DNA of 64,000 bases from Xiphydria camelus (GCA_963678675.1 OY783196.1:22856827-22920826); one strand, 5' to 3'. Shown: positions 34,260 through 47,008, counted from the first letter of the stretch. Notes: generated from the letters alone by a model not told the origin. Numbers and translations: made by a program.

Positions 34260-34345
34260 CGCGGCTTTGCGAGGCTTCAAGTCGAGCGTTTTATTTCCGA
34301 GGCCTAATCAAGAAGAGTAAACCCAAAGTGACGTGGGGTGTGCAG
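34260..34345 (+). repeat. Duplicated segment, copy 2
   Basis: Second copy of 32690-32760, about 1.57 kb downstream, with a four-base insertion (AAAG) before GACGTGGGGTG. Confidence 0.75.
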
Positions 34346-36398
34346 GAGGAGCGTGATGGCGAGAAGGAGGAGGAGGGTGATTCTACGAAACGAATCGATG
34401 CATTATCCGCGGAGCGACAACGGGGGCAGCCGGGAAAAAGGGAAAGAAGAGAGGGACGGAGGCAAAGCGCGCGCGAGACGCGAGGGAATGCTCCACGTTC
34501 TCTGTAGCCGCGCCACGCGTATACATGTATACGACGGGGTAGTTAGCCAATCGCGCTGCAGCGCTACACCGGATGAATATCAATGAGGGATACCCGTGGC
34601 ATTTTACGATTGTCTCGTGCGCGAGTCCCGCGATCGCTCGTTTACTCGCGGCGACCTGATTGAAAACGCGGTTTCCCGCCGAGCAATCCGGTTAGGCTCC
34701 CCTCGACATCATCGCGTAAAAAGAGTCGCGCTCGCGTTTTATCGATCGGTCGCGTATACGTAGAAAAACGGTGGTTACGGCTCGCACATACGCTCTCTCC
34801 GGCGTACCGACGACGTCGGGCGACGCGCACGACGATTGACGTGTAGGCGACGTGTATCCTTAGAATCGGGTGGAGAGAGAGAAGCTGCGCGGGAAAGCCT
34901 CGAAGCTCCCGGGGCGAACGTACGAGTCTCTCCGGTCTGGAAAAAGACGGGAGCTTTTACCACGGAAAGCCATATTTATGTTTGCAGGGGAACCTCCTCG
35001 CTCGGTGGTCGCGGTCTCCGCTTTTCTCCTCCTCGCTCCACCCTTGACCTTCGCGCGTTACCCGTGTGTGCCTTTCCACGTATCCGCGAACACTTCAGCT
35101 TCGGGGTCATCGAGCGGGTATGCGGAGACGCGAGCACGCGATGGTAATCGAATCGCCTACTCGCGTTTCACAGAACCGAGTAGGAAATTCGAGTTTAAAC
35201 GGAGGTATCCCCGTGTTGAATTCTCGCGCGCGCTCGGTTGACAGGAAGATCCGCGCTGTTGGGTCGAGTGGGTATACGCGAGCGGATAAACCGCGCCGCT
35301 CGAAGGGGCGACCGTGCTATCGCGCGTTTCCGGAGGGCGAGTTGCTCTCCGTCGCACACGGGTATGGTAATCTGCGGTGCGTGCGGCCTCTCGCGAGTGT
35401 ACGCGAGCGCCGCGGTGTCGGCTATACGCGGAGGAGTGGGAGAAAGGAGAGGAAAACCGGTACGGAGCGCGCGAGAGCGGAAGATAAATAAAAGTGGGCG
35501 CGCGATCGAGAACCGATGCGGTGCTTGATACGGTTCTCTAATTTTCTTCCTTCTGTTTTCTCTCTCTCTCTCTCTTTCTCTCTTTCTTCCTCTCTCTTTG
35601 TGCGGCGGATGAAAGTGTTAAACTATGGTCAGAGGAAAGAGGAACGGGGTTGAAGCAGAGGAACGGGCGAAGGAGAGGGAAAGCGAGACGAGAAGGCGGG
35701 AGCGCAGAGTGAGATCGAGCGAGGTGCGATGGGGCGGGCAGGAAGAGAGGGAGAGCGGAGCGAGAGACACGCTAAAAGATAATCAATACAGCCTCCGGTA
35801 CAGCAGTCTGCCCCAGAGATACGGCTTATGTCCACATGTTCCTGCCAGGATATCTTTGTCCCGATACCGCGCCGTCTCGCGTCTTTGTTTCGCGCGCGAC
35901 GGCGAGAACGCGTCCGTCGTCCGGATACGGCAATTTCACGACGCGTCTTCGACGATCAACGATTTCATATGGTACAATAAACTGATTTACGAAAATTATC
36001 ACTCAGAGAAAAAATCGATTCGTTCGCTATTTCTCGCACGCCGGAGTTCGTCCTCGTCGGAAAAACGTGACGAGGGCTGCCTCCGTACACGAAAGCTCTC
36101 GTGATTACCTCGGCAGCAAGATGTAGGTTCGCTACGAAAGGGGGAAAGGGCTGACCAACGCGGTCGCGTATCCGCTAGGTCCCTCGCCCGTGTAATAAGG
36201 CGTCTTCAAACAATAGCCGCAGGTGTAAACCTCTCTAACTCGAACAGGGGTGTGAGAAGGAATCCCCTTGCGGAATTCAGCAACGGGATACGCGTTCTAG
36301 AAATAAGGCGGAAGCACTATTTCGTGGAAAAGTTTGCGAGAAAGTATAACGTGTGCTTTTGTACAGGGTGGAGTGTTATTCGCTGCGTGTATACAGTA
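34346..36398. other. Anonymous GC-rich DNA
   Basis: Overlapping arginine-rich frames on both strands, none with a domain. A CT-rich tract lies at 35561-35600. I see no gene or element. Confidence 0.45.
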
Positions 36399-36600
36399 CC
36401 TATGAGTCTGAGCTTACTTGTCAGGAGAAAAACTTGAATCTCTATTATCTCATTATTTATGTGATTTTTGCTTATGTTTGTATAATACTTTTTTTAAAGG
36501 TAACATTTATATCTACAACAAAGTCTTACGTCGATTTAAGCTAAAAGTTCATAAGGAATGAAATAACAGCGATTGAAGTTTTTTCCTGGCAAATAAATAT
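36399..36600. mobile_element. Family E MITE, copy 2
   Basis: After TA at 36397-36398 it contains GAGTCTGAGCTTACTTGTCA, ATCTACAACAAAGTCTTA and AGCGATTGAAGTTTTTTCCT, matching 17200-17419 in order. The right terminus has decayed into an ATT-rich stretch. Confidence 0.75.
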
Positions 36601-37546
36601 TATTATTATTATCACTATTATTATTCTACCAATAGGCCCTCCCTGGGAAAATGATAAATAGACTAAAGCCCTGGCAATATCGAGTGGATATCTACTTTAA
36701 ACAATTACACCGTGAGGTTCGCCATATTCGACCTCACCAATAGTTGTATGAAACAATTTTTTTTCAGTGTAGATTCATATGGTATATACGAGTGGAGCAC
36801 GTGGCACGATTTTTCGCGGAAAGTTAAACCTAAATTGTACATCATTCAATTTTATCCGCTCGCCGCTAGTTTATCCAAACATTTATAGTTGCTCTGAAGA
36901 GCCCGGAGCTTTCGCATTCTTCGTGAAAATGAAGTTACACCCCGTTAAAACTCGCAGCGGATCACTCTTAACTTAAATCTTCACCCTCTCTCTCTCTCTC
37001 GAGGTCTAGTTTCTCGTGAAGAAACACGTGCCACGTGGCTCCATTCGCGGCAATTACGACCTGCCCGGAATCACGAGGAAAGGGGAGTCGCTCGGGGATG
37101 TGATGGAATTTTGAAACCCTGCCATGCTTACGCCATTGACGAGGCAGGCACGTGTCTACCGGAAAAGTCAGGGTTGTGACACTCATTGGTTTGGGTGAGG
37201 GATATAGAGAGGCGCGATATGGCCCGAATCACAAGGTGTATCGTGACTAGGGTAGACGGGCTAACGGATGGGTGTTAAGGATTTAGGGATGCGAGAGTTT
37301 CCGACAAGCTATATAGCTGGCTACGTATGCGCATATACATACGAAGGACCTATTCTTCCGCTTTTCTTCCGCCAGTCACCCTCGACTGAATTTGAATGAA
37401 CGTAGGATTGTCGTTTCGAAGAGGTACGCTTTATCACGCATCTGCGATTTGATTCTTTATTGATCCAGAAAATCGTCGCACTCGTCGTACACATGACACT
37501 TCCAAATCCGAACGCGATGATGTTCCCGTATCGAAATTGTATCACT
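36601..37546. other. Anonymous DNA
   Basis: It begins with an ATT run. A solitary TTTTTTTTCAGTGTA end near 36757-36771 may be the remnant of a MITE. No gene recognised. Confidence 0.4.
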
Positions 37547-37548
37547 AA

Positions 37549-37755
37549 ACGGAAAAAAGAATGTTGTACAAAGTATTCAATAAATGGTATAATTAGTGAT
37601 ATTTCAAACAACAGAAGTTGTACGCGGAAGCGACATAACACAAAGTACTGTTGTACATTGTAAAAGTATCCATCTTTTATTGCAAGAACTACAATTCAGT
37701 GTAGCACTCTTATATTATTGTATGTAATACATTAGTGGTATTAGCTGTGAAATAC
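37549..37755 (+). repeat. Family C repeat, copy 2
   Basis: After TA at 37547-37548, AACGGAAAAAAGAATGTTGT begins a block with AAGCGACATAA, TTGTACATTGTAAAAGTA and a TTAGTGGTATTAGCTGTG, as at 60179-60470. The right end is not clear. Confidence 0.7.
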
Positions 37756-37783
37756 CTTGAATAATGGGTACCATGTTGATGGG

Positions 37784-37802
37784 TATATATATATATATAT
37801 AT
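37784..37802. repeat. (TA)n microsatellite
   Basis: Nine TA units, just past the decayed end of the family C repeat. Confidence 0.85.
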
Positions 37803-38146
37803 CTAGTAGATATTTATTTTACATCTGTACTTCTATGTCCATAATGTATATCTCAAGTTATAGGTACCTATGTCTAGTAGACATCCTAAAACAAAACCTT
37901 ACCTATACTCGTGTAGAAATATGATAGAGACAGCATTACATTTTTTTATTACGGAGATTCCGATTGGATTCCTATCACAGGCCCTGATTAGATTTTGTGG
38001 ATATTTCGTGAACTAATGGCGCCACCTCCACAGCAGGGGACTTATGATAAGATCACAAACGGGTCCAGATGTGACCTCAGATATAATCTCCATAAGATTT
38101 TATAGAAATTCTACAGAATCCCTAACCAAATTTCTACATAGGTATA

Positions 38147-38229
38147 CTGAAATAAATAATTGCTAGTGTCAAAAAATGTTTCTTGACTTGTTTATGAATT
38201 TTTAAGAATATAGATTCTTGATGGAAGAT

Positions 38230-38262
<33 letters not shown>

Positions 38263-38439
38263 TCTTTATCTAAGAATACCGTTGTGGGAACAAGAAACTC
38301 TTTCTGCTTGGAAAAGAAAACAATTATTCGAGCCTGTCATATATTTCCTTGCACGAAGGAAACCATGGTTTCCTGAAATTGTATAATTTTTTTTACCGCA
38401 GAAAACATTTTCTGGCGTCAACAATTATTTCTCTCAGTG
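38147..38439. mobile_element. Family D MITE, complete copy
   Basis: TA at 38145-38146 and 38440-38441 flank ends CTGAAATAAATAATTGCTAG and, inverted, CACTGAGAGAAATAATTGTT. The arms pair further through TTTTCTGG-type sequences. A (TG)n run occupies 38232-38260. A truncated relative is at 14877-15226. Confidence 0.75.
38232..38260 (+). repeat. (TG)n microsatellite inside a MITE
   Basis: About fourteen TG units. The related copy at 14877 lacks it, so it expanded after the element dispersed. Confidence 0.9.
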
Positions 38440-38441
38440 TA

Positions 38442-40563
38442 GTTTGTGCTTTCGATAGAAGTTATACATTGCAATAAGCATTGCTCAAAGGTACACGTAT
38501 AACGTAAAAGGAAGACGTCGCGAGTGGTTCCTTATCCAACGTGATCCCCTCCTACTCCAACCCTCACAGCTTATCTCTGCATTTGCGAGCGGCAGATATA
38601 GGTATATACACGTAGGAAGGCTGTGTACGCGTAGGTATATGCATCCTATCCCGCACGTAGGCGCGGCAGCGTGGGAGGGATAAACTAAATCAAAGAATTT
38701 CACGGATTTTCCCAGTACTCCGCGCGCGTTCACGGGCTTCCAGGATGTGCCCTTTAAAGGGATAGAGATTCCGCGAGAGACGCAGAGTTTCCATTAAAAG
38801 ATGTCTCGAGTGCCGAGTCTCCAAATCCAACTCGTTTCTTCGAGTCCTCCGTTGCGTCACGTCCGCAGTTTTGAGCGCGTCGTCGTCGGCTGTATACAGG
38901 CACCTGCATAAGTGGATCTCATTCGTCCAGCTCCTCGTCGCTTCGGATGCTGCGCTCGCGCCTCGGATGATTTACATTATAATATTACGGAGTTCGGTTA
39001 TAAATAACGGGACATCCAGGGCAGAACTGCAGCGCGGGAGGCGTCGGCGGGGACTCGAGTTGGCACACAATAGCCTCGCGAAAGTCACCCCCGCGGCGCC
39101 GGAAGTCGACGGGCGGCCATCTTGCCAGCCGGATGTGCATCCTAAATGTCTCGCGAGATTTGTATGTGGCTCCCCCCGGCTCCCCCGCCTTCGTACAACC
39201 CGCGCCCTCTACCGTGCCGCCATTATCGCCGAGTTTTAACTCGCGATGCGCCCGGTGCAGCCCCGTCGGCGGAACGACTTCATTCACCTACCGCGCGCGG
39301 TATCTCCGCGACGTACTCGCGTATATAAAGCGGCCGAGAGCCGCGCTCTGCGTTCTCGCATAAAGCGCCGAGCGTAAAGCGTAAAGCGCCGAGCCTTCCG
39401 TCGTTATTCCTTCGCCGCGCGAAGCCCCCACTCTCTCGCCCTGTACCTACGGGGGTTGCCGTTGCTGTTGCGAGAAACAGCAGAGAGTACCGTGATATAA
39501 TTCTTTACGAGGTCAGCAGTCCACGAAATCGCGCGACTGTGTGTTGCTTTGTATCGAGTTCGTCGTCACCTGACGGAGGGTTCCTGTAGATCTACAGGAC
39601 ATTTCAAGTCAAATATGTCACATATGGTTTACTTGTGATTGTTTTTTTCTCGAAAGCCGATACCTCGTCGTTATAAATGAAAAAGCTGTAGAGTGCTTAT
39701 GAGATGAATTAAAATGAATGAGATAAATCAATTCTTCCGACAGGAATGAAATGTGGGGCTAATGTTGGAATGGGAACAACATGTTTGTAAGAATGATATA
39801 TAATCATTTAAAAATAGCTTGATTATGCTATGGTTCTATATAATTGAGATAATTAAATTTCAATTATTAGGACTAGAAATTATTTGTTCCAAGCGATTTT
39901 TTCTTGCTTCAAACTAGACATTTTTACATGATTATAAATAGATGTTGGCTCTCGATGAGATTTTATTCATTTGCTTTAATGCATTTTTATTCAACGTACC
40001 TATACATACACCACCGAGCATTTCCTCTGTACGATAGTGCACGCGCTTAATACAAATCCGGTATCGCTTTCGCTTGCCAGATTCGTTGGAGGGCTACGCC
40101 CCTCCAACCTCCCCGTTCAATTTGTTTTTAATAGGTTTTCCTTGATCGTTTGAAATGGCATAAAGCTTTACATTTTCGCAATAGGCACGATCAATATCCG
40201 TCAAAGCATAGGCATTTCAATCTTTTTTGAAATCGATGTTACGGCAATGTTTGTGACGGGAATGCGCAATCATTTACCCAAAATTGATTTTCAGACATTT
40301 TATGACTGTCATTCTGATAGCTCCATAGATGATGATTACTCCCAATTATTTTTTGAAACAGAAATTTATCCATTACATTCAAATTCGTATGATTATACTT
40401 CGATCCGTTTAAAAAAATAATTCTCTGGGTGTTTTACAACCATCATTTTATTACAACTGGAAAGCTTGATCGATCATCTATGACATGTAGCTTGAGGTTT
40501 TTTTTGTAAAAATCAAGTCCGATTGATTCATTTATCGCTATACAAATACCCAGATTGAAAAAA
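38442..40563. other. Anonymous DNA, GC-rich then AT-rich
   Basis: CpG-rich to about 39600, then AT-rich. A consensus-like TATATAAAG at 39322-39330 sits in CpG-rich DNA, followed by short TAAAGCG repeats at 39361-39390. A small hairpin, GTTGGAGGG-loop-CCCTCCAAC, lies at 40085-40107. No gene recognised. Confidence 0.4.
39322..39330 (+). promoter_or_regulatory. Possible TATA box
   Basis: TATATAAAG matches the insect TATA consensus and lies in a CpG-rich stretch, but no downstream reading frame or clear initiator supports a promoter. A chance match is quite possible. Confidence 0.2.
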
Positions 40564-40564
40564 A

Positions 40565-40752
40565 CAGTGATATACAAAAAGTTGATCGATTAGTTTACGA
40601 AAAGTATGCCTAATATCAGTCCAGAACTGACTTTTTCTTATGGATAATACAAAGACGCCTTATCGCTGCCCGAAAGAAAAAATTAACTTTCGATCGGATA
40701 TTAGACGTACTTTTCGTAAACAAATCGATCAGCTTTTTGTATATCGTCACTT
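40565..40752. mobile_element. Fold-back element with ~70-bp arms
   Basis: GTGATATACAAAAAGTTGAT, TTTACGAAAAGTA and CTAATATC on the left pair with GATATTAG, TACTTTTCGTAAA and ATCAGCTTTTTGTATATCG on the right, around a loop of about 35 bases. No coding capacity. Confidence 0.75.
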
Positions 40753-40831
40753 TTTTGTACCTGAGTACCTATACACATACGCACGAAGATGCACCGTTAG
40801 AATGAAAAAAAAAGAACCTTTAATAGTTATT

Positions 40832-41116
40832 TTCGTTATTAGGGCGTGAAGCGCTGTTTCTAACGAGTGTGAAGTTTGCCGCACGAGCGAAGCGAGTACG
40901 GCAATCACACTCGTTACAACGGCGCGAAACAACCGAATAATGAATTCTATTTTTTGTCACTAAGTGTCAAATACGAGGTTGACGATTTCACGCACTACGC
41001 AGGTTATTTCACGCACTGCGCAACTTTTCACGAATTGCTGTGTGAAAGATGATTTCACATGCGTCGAGGACGCCCATGAAACCGAGTATTTAACACTGAG
41101 TGACAAAAAAAGTATT
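40832..41116 (-). mobile_element. Composite repeat F2+F1, copy 2 (inverted)
   Basis: The same two adjacent fold-back units as 19262-19552, in reverse orientation. Shared blocks include GCACGAGCGAAGCGAGTACG, GTCACTAAGTGTCAAATACG and GCGTCGAGGACGCCCATG. Both units stay side by side in both copies, so they probably move as one. Confidence 0.8.
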
Positions 41117-42026
41117 TCAAGCAAAGTCATGGGCATGAAGTTCTCGATCCCGCGGATCGACAATGACGGAAGCTCTACCGTTCGCAGGAGAAATTCTTAC
41201 TTTTTTTGAGCTTTGATCTCAAGGGATCGTCCGATAATTGCGGAACGTCCGGCTGCCGAAACGCGCGGCCGAGATTTACGGCGCGCGGACAATATCAATT
41301 CGGCGAGTGGTCGTACGTTACGCTTCCCGATCGACCTGGCGTTTTTGCCAATTAGAACGTTAGCGATTTACTCTCGCAACGAGTTTTGGCAGGTCCGACG
41401 CTGCCCATACCGTTCCCCGGCGGTCTCGCCGAGAGTCGACCTCGCGGCCAAACGACGTGGAGGGTTGCACGATGGCGGGGGAAAGGACGACCAAGTTTTC
41501 GCTTAAAAAGTCCCTTCCGTTTAAGATATTCCGGTCTGGTCTAGCCGGGGTTGGCTTGAGCACCGAGGGAGGCCACTCTCCTGATATCCCCCGGGACGAG
41601 ACGCTATACGTTTCTCTGTGGCGTACACCCTTATCTCCCCGTGGCTCGCCCCGCGCGAACTGCTCCGCCGTCGCTGTATCTGCTTGCTTTGTCTCCGCGA
41701 CGAGATTCGGCCTCGCTAGTCCTTAAAAATCCCCCGTTAAGTTATTATACGAATTTTAGTTGCCTCTAGCTTCCTCGACTCTGCAATTCCGATTGAAATT
41801 CTTTGGGGGAAGGAGTCGTAAATGTGGGGTGCGCAGATTTACACACCGACAAGAGAAAAATCACGTGACAAATCGTATCGTTAGATCGGAAAATGTGACA
41901 TTTTATGAAAGGAATTCCATTTCAGTAAATAGTACTTTAGTCTCTCGAATTGGGTTATTTAGTTGAAGGAATGACCATGTTCATTATTTTGATGCACACA
42001 TTGTTCACGAGTGAACTGCGACCGTA
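41117..42026. other. Anonymous DNA
   Basis: GC-rich to about 41740, then AT-rich. No gene or element recognised. Confidence 0.4.
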
Positions 42027-42188
42027 AATGTATTTTTCATATCCGAGGTATCAAATTGGGTCTATAAATAACAAAATTAGCATAATGTTGAAAAGCTCAC
42101 AGCGTAGCAAAACTTGCTGGCAAGTTGCATTATTAAATGTAGTGTTTACAGACCCAAATTGGGTCGTCCAATGTATGAAAAAGTAACA
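42027..42188. mobile_element. Small fold-back element
   Basis: TATTTTTCATATCCGAGGTA and AAATTGGGTCTATAAA on the left pair imperfectly with TTTACAGACCCAAATTGGGT and CCAATGTATGAAAAAG on the right. No clear target duplication. Confidence 0.55.
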
Positions 42189-42399
42189 CGAGAGTCACAC
42201 AGGTTGAAATGGTACAGTACAGAGGAATTGAATGATTTAAATTGAGTAATGCGAAATTAATGCAAAATACAGGAGAACCAAATGGTGCACTTTTCAAATA
42301 GCTCCCTCCTCTACTTTCCTGCCCTTACCCGTTTCTTCATTGGTGAGGAAAACTGAAGTTACGATCATCCACCACAAACTAACACTTTTATCCCCAAGA

Positions 42400-42925
42400 T
42401 ACGTATACCGAATGTCTGATGGCAAACCGAGCAGGGGTGCTGAAATCTAAATTTCCTTGAAATTTGACTTCAGCAGTGTTGAGACGATACTCGAGCCATT
42501 TACAGTTGGAGCGAAAAGTTTGAAACGTCTGATTTCCCGACAGCAGTCAATTCGGCAAATCGAGATGTTTGGTCTAATCTCGAAATCGTTAATTTTCAAA
42601 TAATAGTAAAGAATTTTTCGAAGTGTTAAGGAATAATCGTTCGAGATTTTTCGGTGAAATTTCCTGAGTTTTTCAAAACCGTTGTTATGTACTGAAATCG
42701 GTGTCCGATTTGCAAGTAACTTTTGTTTCCTTCGCCACTGATATCAAGGTTAGACTAAACACCTCGATCTGTCGAATTAACAGCTACCCGGGAAATCAAA
42801 CGTTTCAAACTTTTTGCTTTAAATATAAATGGCTCGAGCACCGTCTAAACACTGCTGAAGTCAAATTTTGGGGAAATTCAGGTTTCAGCACCTGCTCGGT
42901 ATGCCATCAGACATTTGGTATGTAC
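42400..42925. mobile_element. Fold-back element with ~180-bp arms
   Basis: The left arm ATACCGAATGTCTGATGGCA, CCGAGCAGG, TTGACTTCAGCAGTGTT and CTCGAGCCATTTA is repeated inverted at 42745-42920 with moderate divergence. An open frame in the right arm (42701-42979) has no domain. The borders are approximate. Confidence 0.8.
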
Positions 42926-44784
42926 CTGGTATGTGATAATATGTTACCGATAACAAAACAGTGTACTATCGATATGTAAACCACACCTATGAACGAAACC
43001 TCTCAAAAAGCTCATCCCCCTATCGAGTGCGCCATTTGTGAGAGTCTTCTGTATTATAATATACACAGAGGTTCTTACGAGAAGAAAAACGCAAATTATA
43101 CTCGCTTAGTTTTCACAGACAGAGTAATTCGCACCAAAGAAGTAGAACTATCGTACGAACCGGAAAGGCTTTAAACCCTCGCCGCGTTTGCACCAGTAAA
43201 CTGTACGAGCGAAAGTGCCTTCGGTCCCCCGTACGGTACCACCTCTCTTCGCCTATACGGAGTCAGCGACACGCCGTATCTGAAAGTTCGATGTTTGCTC
43301 AGCTTGATTCATACCCCTTCCTCGCTACCACCATTGTCGCCACCACGGCACACCGTGTTCCTGGTGACGCAGCTACCACGGCCGTTGAGCCGGCGCCGTT
43401 GCCGCCGGTGTAGTGTCCTCGCGTATCTGCCTGTACACCCTCTCGCGCTGCAGGAGAAACGATCCGCTGCTATTCCGCCTTCGCCCGCTAGTCTGCGCAC
43501 ACACGTGGGGTCGAGGGGTTCGGTCCGCGTTTGTACGGGGTTTATTCAGGAACCCCGCGGGATTGCCAAGAACAATATTCGTATAACGTAAGTCCGAAAT
43601 ACTCCAGCCGAAGCCGCCGGAGGGCGGATGGAGTCTCGACCGGGAGGAGTAGAACTCGCTCGTATCCTGGTTTATCGGCTAATAAACGTCCTCTAATTTT
43701 TTTGCTCGGCACGCGGAGACGTTAAAAAAAAGAAGTCGAACGGTTTCCTAATTGTTGGAGAGAAAAAAAGTTGATAGCGAGATGGGGAGGGGAACGAATT
43801 TCTTTAAAAGCTACGAAACGGTCACGGTGGGGGTGGATGCTGCAAGGAGGGTGGAGGAAGGAGGAGTCGCGAGCTTAATTCGAGATAATTAAGGAGTGCC
43901 AATTATAACTTGACAATCTGTCGGGGGTAGAGCGTGCATAGTGCGAAGAGGGCGGGCGATTTTCTCCATCCCGATGGTAACCGGGGCTTCCCTCTCCCAC
44001 TCGTTTTCTCGCCGCGGTATTTACGCCGCGATTTCGAAATCGCTGCTCCTCAAATAGAAATTAGCAAGTCGGCGACGTTACGGCGACGGGCGAACGGGGA
44101 ACGGAAGGCGACCGCGTTCTTTCGAGGGTTTCAAGCCGCCCCGAGACACGGCGCGGCGTCGTCGTCGTCGTCGAAAGGCGAGAGAGTAAATTTTGAACGC
44201 TCTCGTCAGCGAGGCAAGCAGGAGGCGGTAATAAGAAAATTTGAGGGCGAGACACGATCTCATTTGTCATTGTCAGGCTGACCTGGAATGGCACCGAACG
44301 GAGTACCGCGGCGCGCTCTTTGTATGCTTTTAACAATATTGTACGACACTCACCGGCTCTCTCGCTCGTTCACCCACGCCACTCTGCAGACGATGCATCT
44401 TCCGCGCGAGGCCGTCACGAATGCGGGGGACACTGCCAAGGATCCTGAAATTCAAGCGGGGGTCGAGGCGATCGTTTCTTCCCTTTCGAACCATCGATTA
44501 TTTTCTGGGTGCGAATAATCGTACAGGGTTTTGCGAGTATGGTGAAGTGCCGGTATTCGGGCCAGGAGATTGCGGGTGAAAATATATAGGGTATGGCAGG
44601 GGGTAGAATGGGGTACTTAAGTTGGCCCTTGCTTTTCATTGGCAATCACGGTAAATCAGAGGCCAAGTCGAGTATCCCGTTGTATATATTATGTAGGTAC
44701 GTCTGTATACGAAGAGAAAAATTTGACAGTCTTTTTATCTATCAAATCTTATTGATTGGAAATCAAAATCATAATGGATCAACA
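42926..44784. other. Anonymous GC-rich DNA
   Basis: No gene or element recognised. Frames in this stretch are short and overlap on both strands. A (CGT)n-like run lies at 44157-44172. Confidence 0.45.
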
Positions 44785-44786
44785 TA

Positions 44787-45112
44787 CACGGAGAAGAAAG
44801 ATTAGTAAAAAAATCATGGGAAAACCCATGAATTTTTATAGTTATCTCATTGTCAGTAACAGGGCTCCTCGCGGTGAAACATTGAAATTTTTAATAGACT
44901 ACAGCGTACTTTTCACAATTCGTAATAGTATAAACATCAGTTTATATGGCAAAATTTACCAATCTCCCGTTAATATGTGTCGGGCGTTTACGGGTTTATA
45001 CTCTTACGAACTGTAAAAAGTACGTTGTATCTATTAAACAATTCAACGTTTCAGCTCGGGAAGTCCTGTTACTGAGATTCACTGTAAAAATTACTAATTC
45101 TTTTCCTCCGCC
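44787..45112. mobile_element. Family H MITE, uninterrupted copy
   Basis: TA at 44785-44786 and 45113-45114. The ends are CACGGAGAAGAAAGATTAGT and, inverted, GGCGGAGGAAAAGAATTAGT. The interior runs through CATGAATTTTTATAG, CAGTAACAGGGCTCC and GTGTCGGGCGTTTACGGG without a break. It is the empty-site reference for the nested copy at 50194-51842. Confidence 0.87.
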
Positions 45113-45114
45113 TA

Positions 45115-46349
45115 CAGGAGCTTGTCTAAAAAGAGAGGAGAGAGATTGACGCCTATTGTAATGTTACTTTATTAGACTAGCAACAACGTACGCGCTTCGT
45201 GTGCACTTTTCATCACTTTTCATCGGTGCTATTAATGTGCAAATTTATAATGAAAAATTGACGTTTCAAGTTAGTAATATTATTTATGCCCGCATTTTTC
45301 ATATCGAGTAGGTTTACATATCGTGTAATTAGTTGTACACAGAGTAGAGTTGCAATTGCAAAAATATATTTTACAACTTTGAATTTATAAATCTAATATC
45401 ATCATTTTTTCTGTGTATATTTTTATACTTTGAAAATTAGCAAACGTTATTCACTCACGTTTTCAAGATTCGTAATTTAAGATCGCGAATTCAGCCAATA
45501 TTTATGGAAAAGTGGCTTCACTTTTCAAGATTCGTTGTGACATGTCATTTGACGACTGACAAACGTCACTCATATGTCAAAAATAATGTTTCACGCTTTC
45601 GATATTCGAGATTCGAGGTAGCGAATATCAATATGAGAATCAACTAATAGAATTCACGGAAAAGTGGCTTCACTATTTCGAGATTCTATGTGACATGTCC
45701 TTTTTAAGTAGGGACTCTGTATGACTATTCGCATTCCCGACACGTCTCGGTATATTTTCACTAGGTATACAATGTATTCCACCGTAGATACACGGTGCAC
45801 ATTACGCTTGCGTAATGTTTTCGTTCCACCAGTTGACGCAAATTTTTTTCCGTGTACCTGCAGAATACGATCCATCGAATTCGTACTCCAGACTGTGTGT
45901 ACTCCATTTCTTCTCATTCTCGAATAAGGCCACAATACGTAAGAAATTCATACCCCAGTGAGAGTAATATACTTACAACTGCGGTCCAAAATATGTACAT
46001 GTGTGTGACGAAGCAGCAGTCTCGGGCGTATTTATCTTGAGCACGCGAACACGTCACGCGCGAACTGTACGACCATGCGCGACGGTCTAGTATTTTTCAT
46101 GACACATGAAAGAAAGTGGCGTGTTTGCGCGTCTGTAAGATGAGTGTAAGCAGTGCCTTTACAGAGTAGCAGCATCCAGGGCTCACTTATTAACCGTCTT
46201 TCATGATACATGAAAGAAAATGAGGGCATTTTTATCATGAAAAATAGTGTACGCGCTAACGATTGTTTTGGTATTTTAGCTACTCTTCGCCCTCATTACA
46301 AACGCCAGCTTACCACCGTATTGGCACGTAAATAATTATTCCACTTATA
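45115..46349. other. Anonymous DNA with a direct repeat
   Basis: No gene recognised. GGAAAAGTGGCTTCACT..GATTC(G/T)..GTGACATGTC occurs at 45506-45546 and 45659-45700. TTTCATGA(C/T)ACATGAAAGAAA occurs near 46097 and 46198, each a small palindrome. Confidence 0.5.
45506..45700 (+). repeat. Direct repeat, ~153 bp apart
   Basis: Two 41-base blocks beginning GGAAAAGTGGCTTCACT share most positions and end GTGACATGTC. They may be remnants of a diverged tandem or of paired termini. Confidence 0.65.
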
Positions 46350-46351
46350 TA

Positions 46352-46586
46352 CCGAGAAAAATAACCTGGTCAATTTAATCAAAATCCTGGAGACCATATT
46401 CAAACCGCTTGGTTAAATATGGATCCTCCATCTGTTTAGTTAAACTGACTATTCTCTAGTTAGAATAATTAAATATGTAGCTAGAATAACTAAATATTTG
46501 GTTCAACTTACTAGTATTTTTGTTACAATAACTAAACTCGTTTAATCAGATATGTTTTATCATTTTAACAAAGTTATTTTTCTCAG
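46352..46586. mobile_element. MITE with CCGAGAAAAATAAC ends
   Basis: The left TATACCGAGAAAAATAAC and the right, inverted, TATACTGAGAAAAATAAC close a 235-bp AT-rich element. The interior repeats TAGTTA/AACTAA-type strings. No coding capacity. Confidence 0.8.
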
Positions 46587-46587
46587 T

Positions 46588-47008
46588 ATACGAGGAAGCA
46601 CATAGGGTAACGTATACAGCTATCGACAGTTTAAACAGATGAAATTATACAGTAATTGACCTATCGCTTTCTCTTTCTATCGAATTCACTTGCTATGAGA
46701 AGTGGTCAATCACTGAGAGGGGGTCAATAACAGTATGCTTTACCCTATAGGTAAAGCAGGATAAAATAATAAATACGAGGCCCTTAATAACTACTGCCTA
46801 GCAAGACGATTGAGGGTCAATTCAGCTTTTCATTTCACCCTACTTTTCCCCATGTCCCGTCAACGAGCCCGGTGAATATAGCTTGTCCGAAGTGTAAGCT
46901 GCCCCCGACCTTTCCAACTAGATTTTTGAATTACGGATAATTGTACGGCGATGCTCTCTCGACGATTTTCATTATAGCCTTTCGATGAGCAATTGCTACT
47001 TATAATAA
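46588..47008. other. Anonymous DNA
   Basis: No gene or element recognised. Confidence 0.4.

Noticed and set aside
36397..36600. An ACAGGGTGG string at 36363 as a third CAGGGTGT element end
   Set aside because: No inverted partner nearby. The nearby repeat is a family E MITE with different ends.
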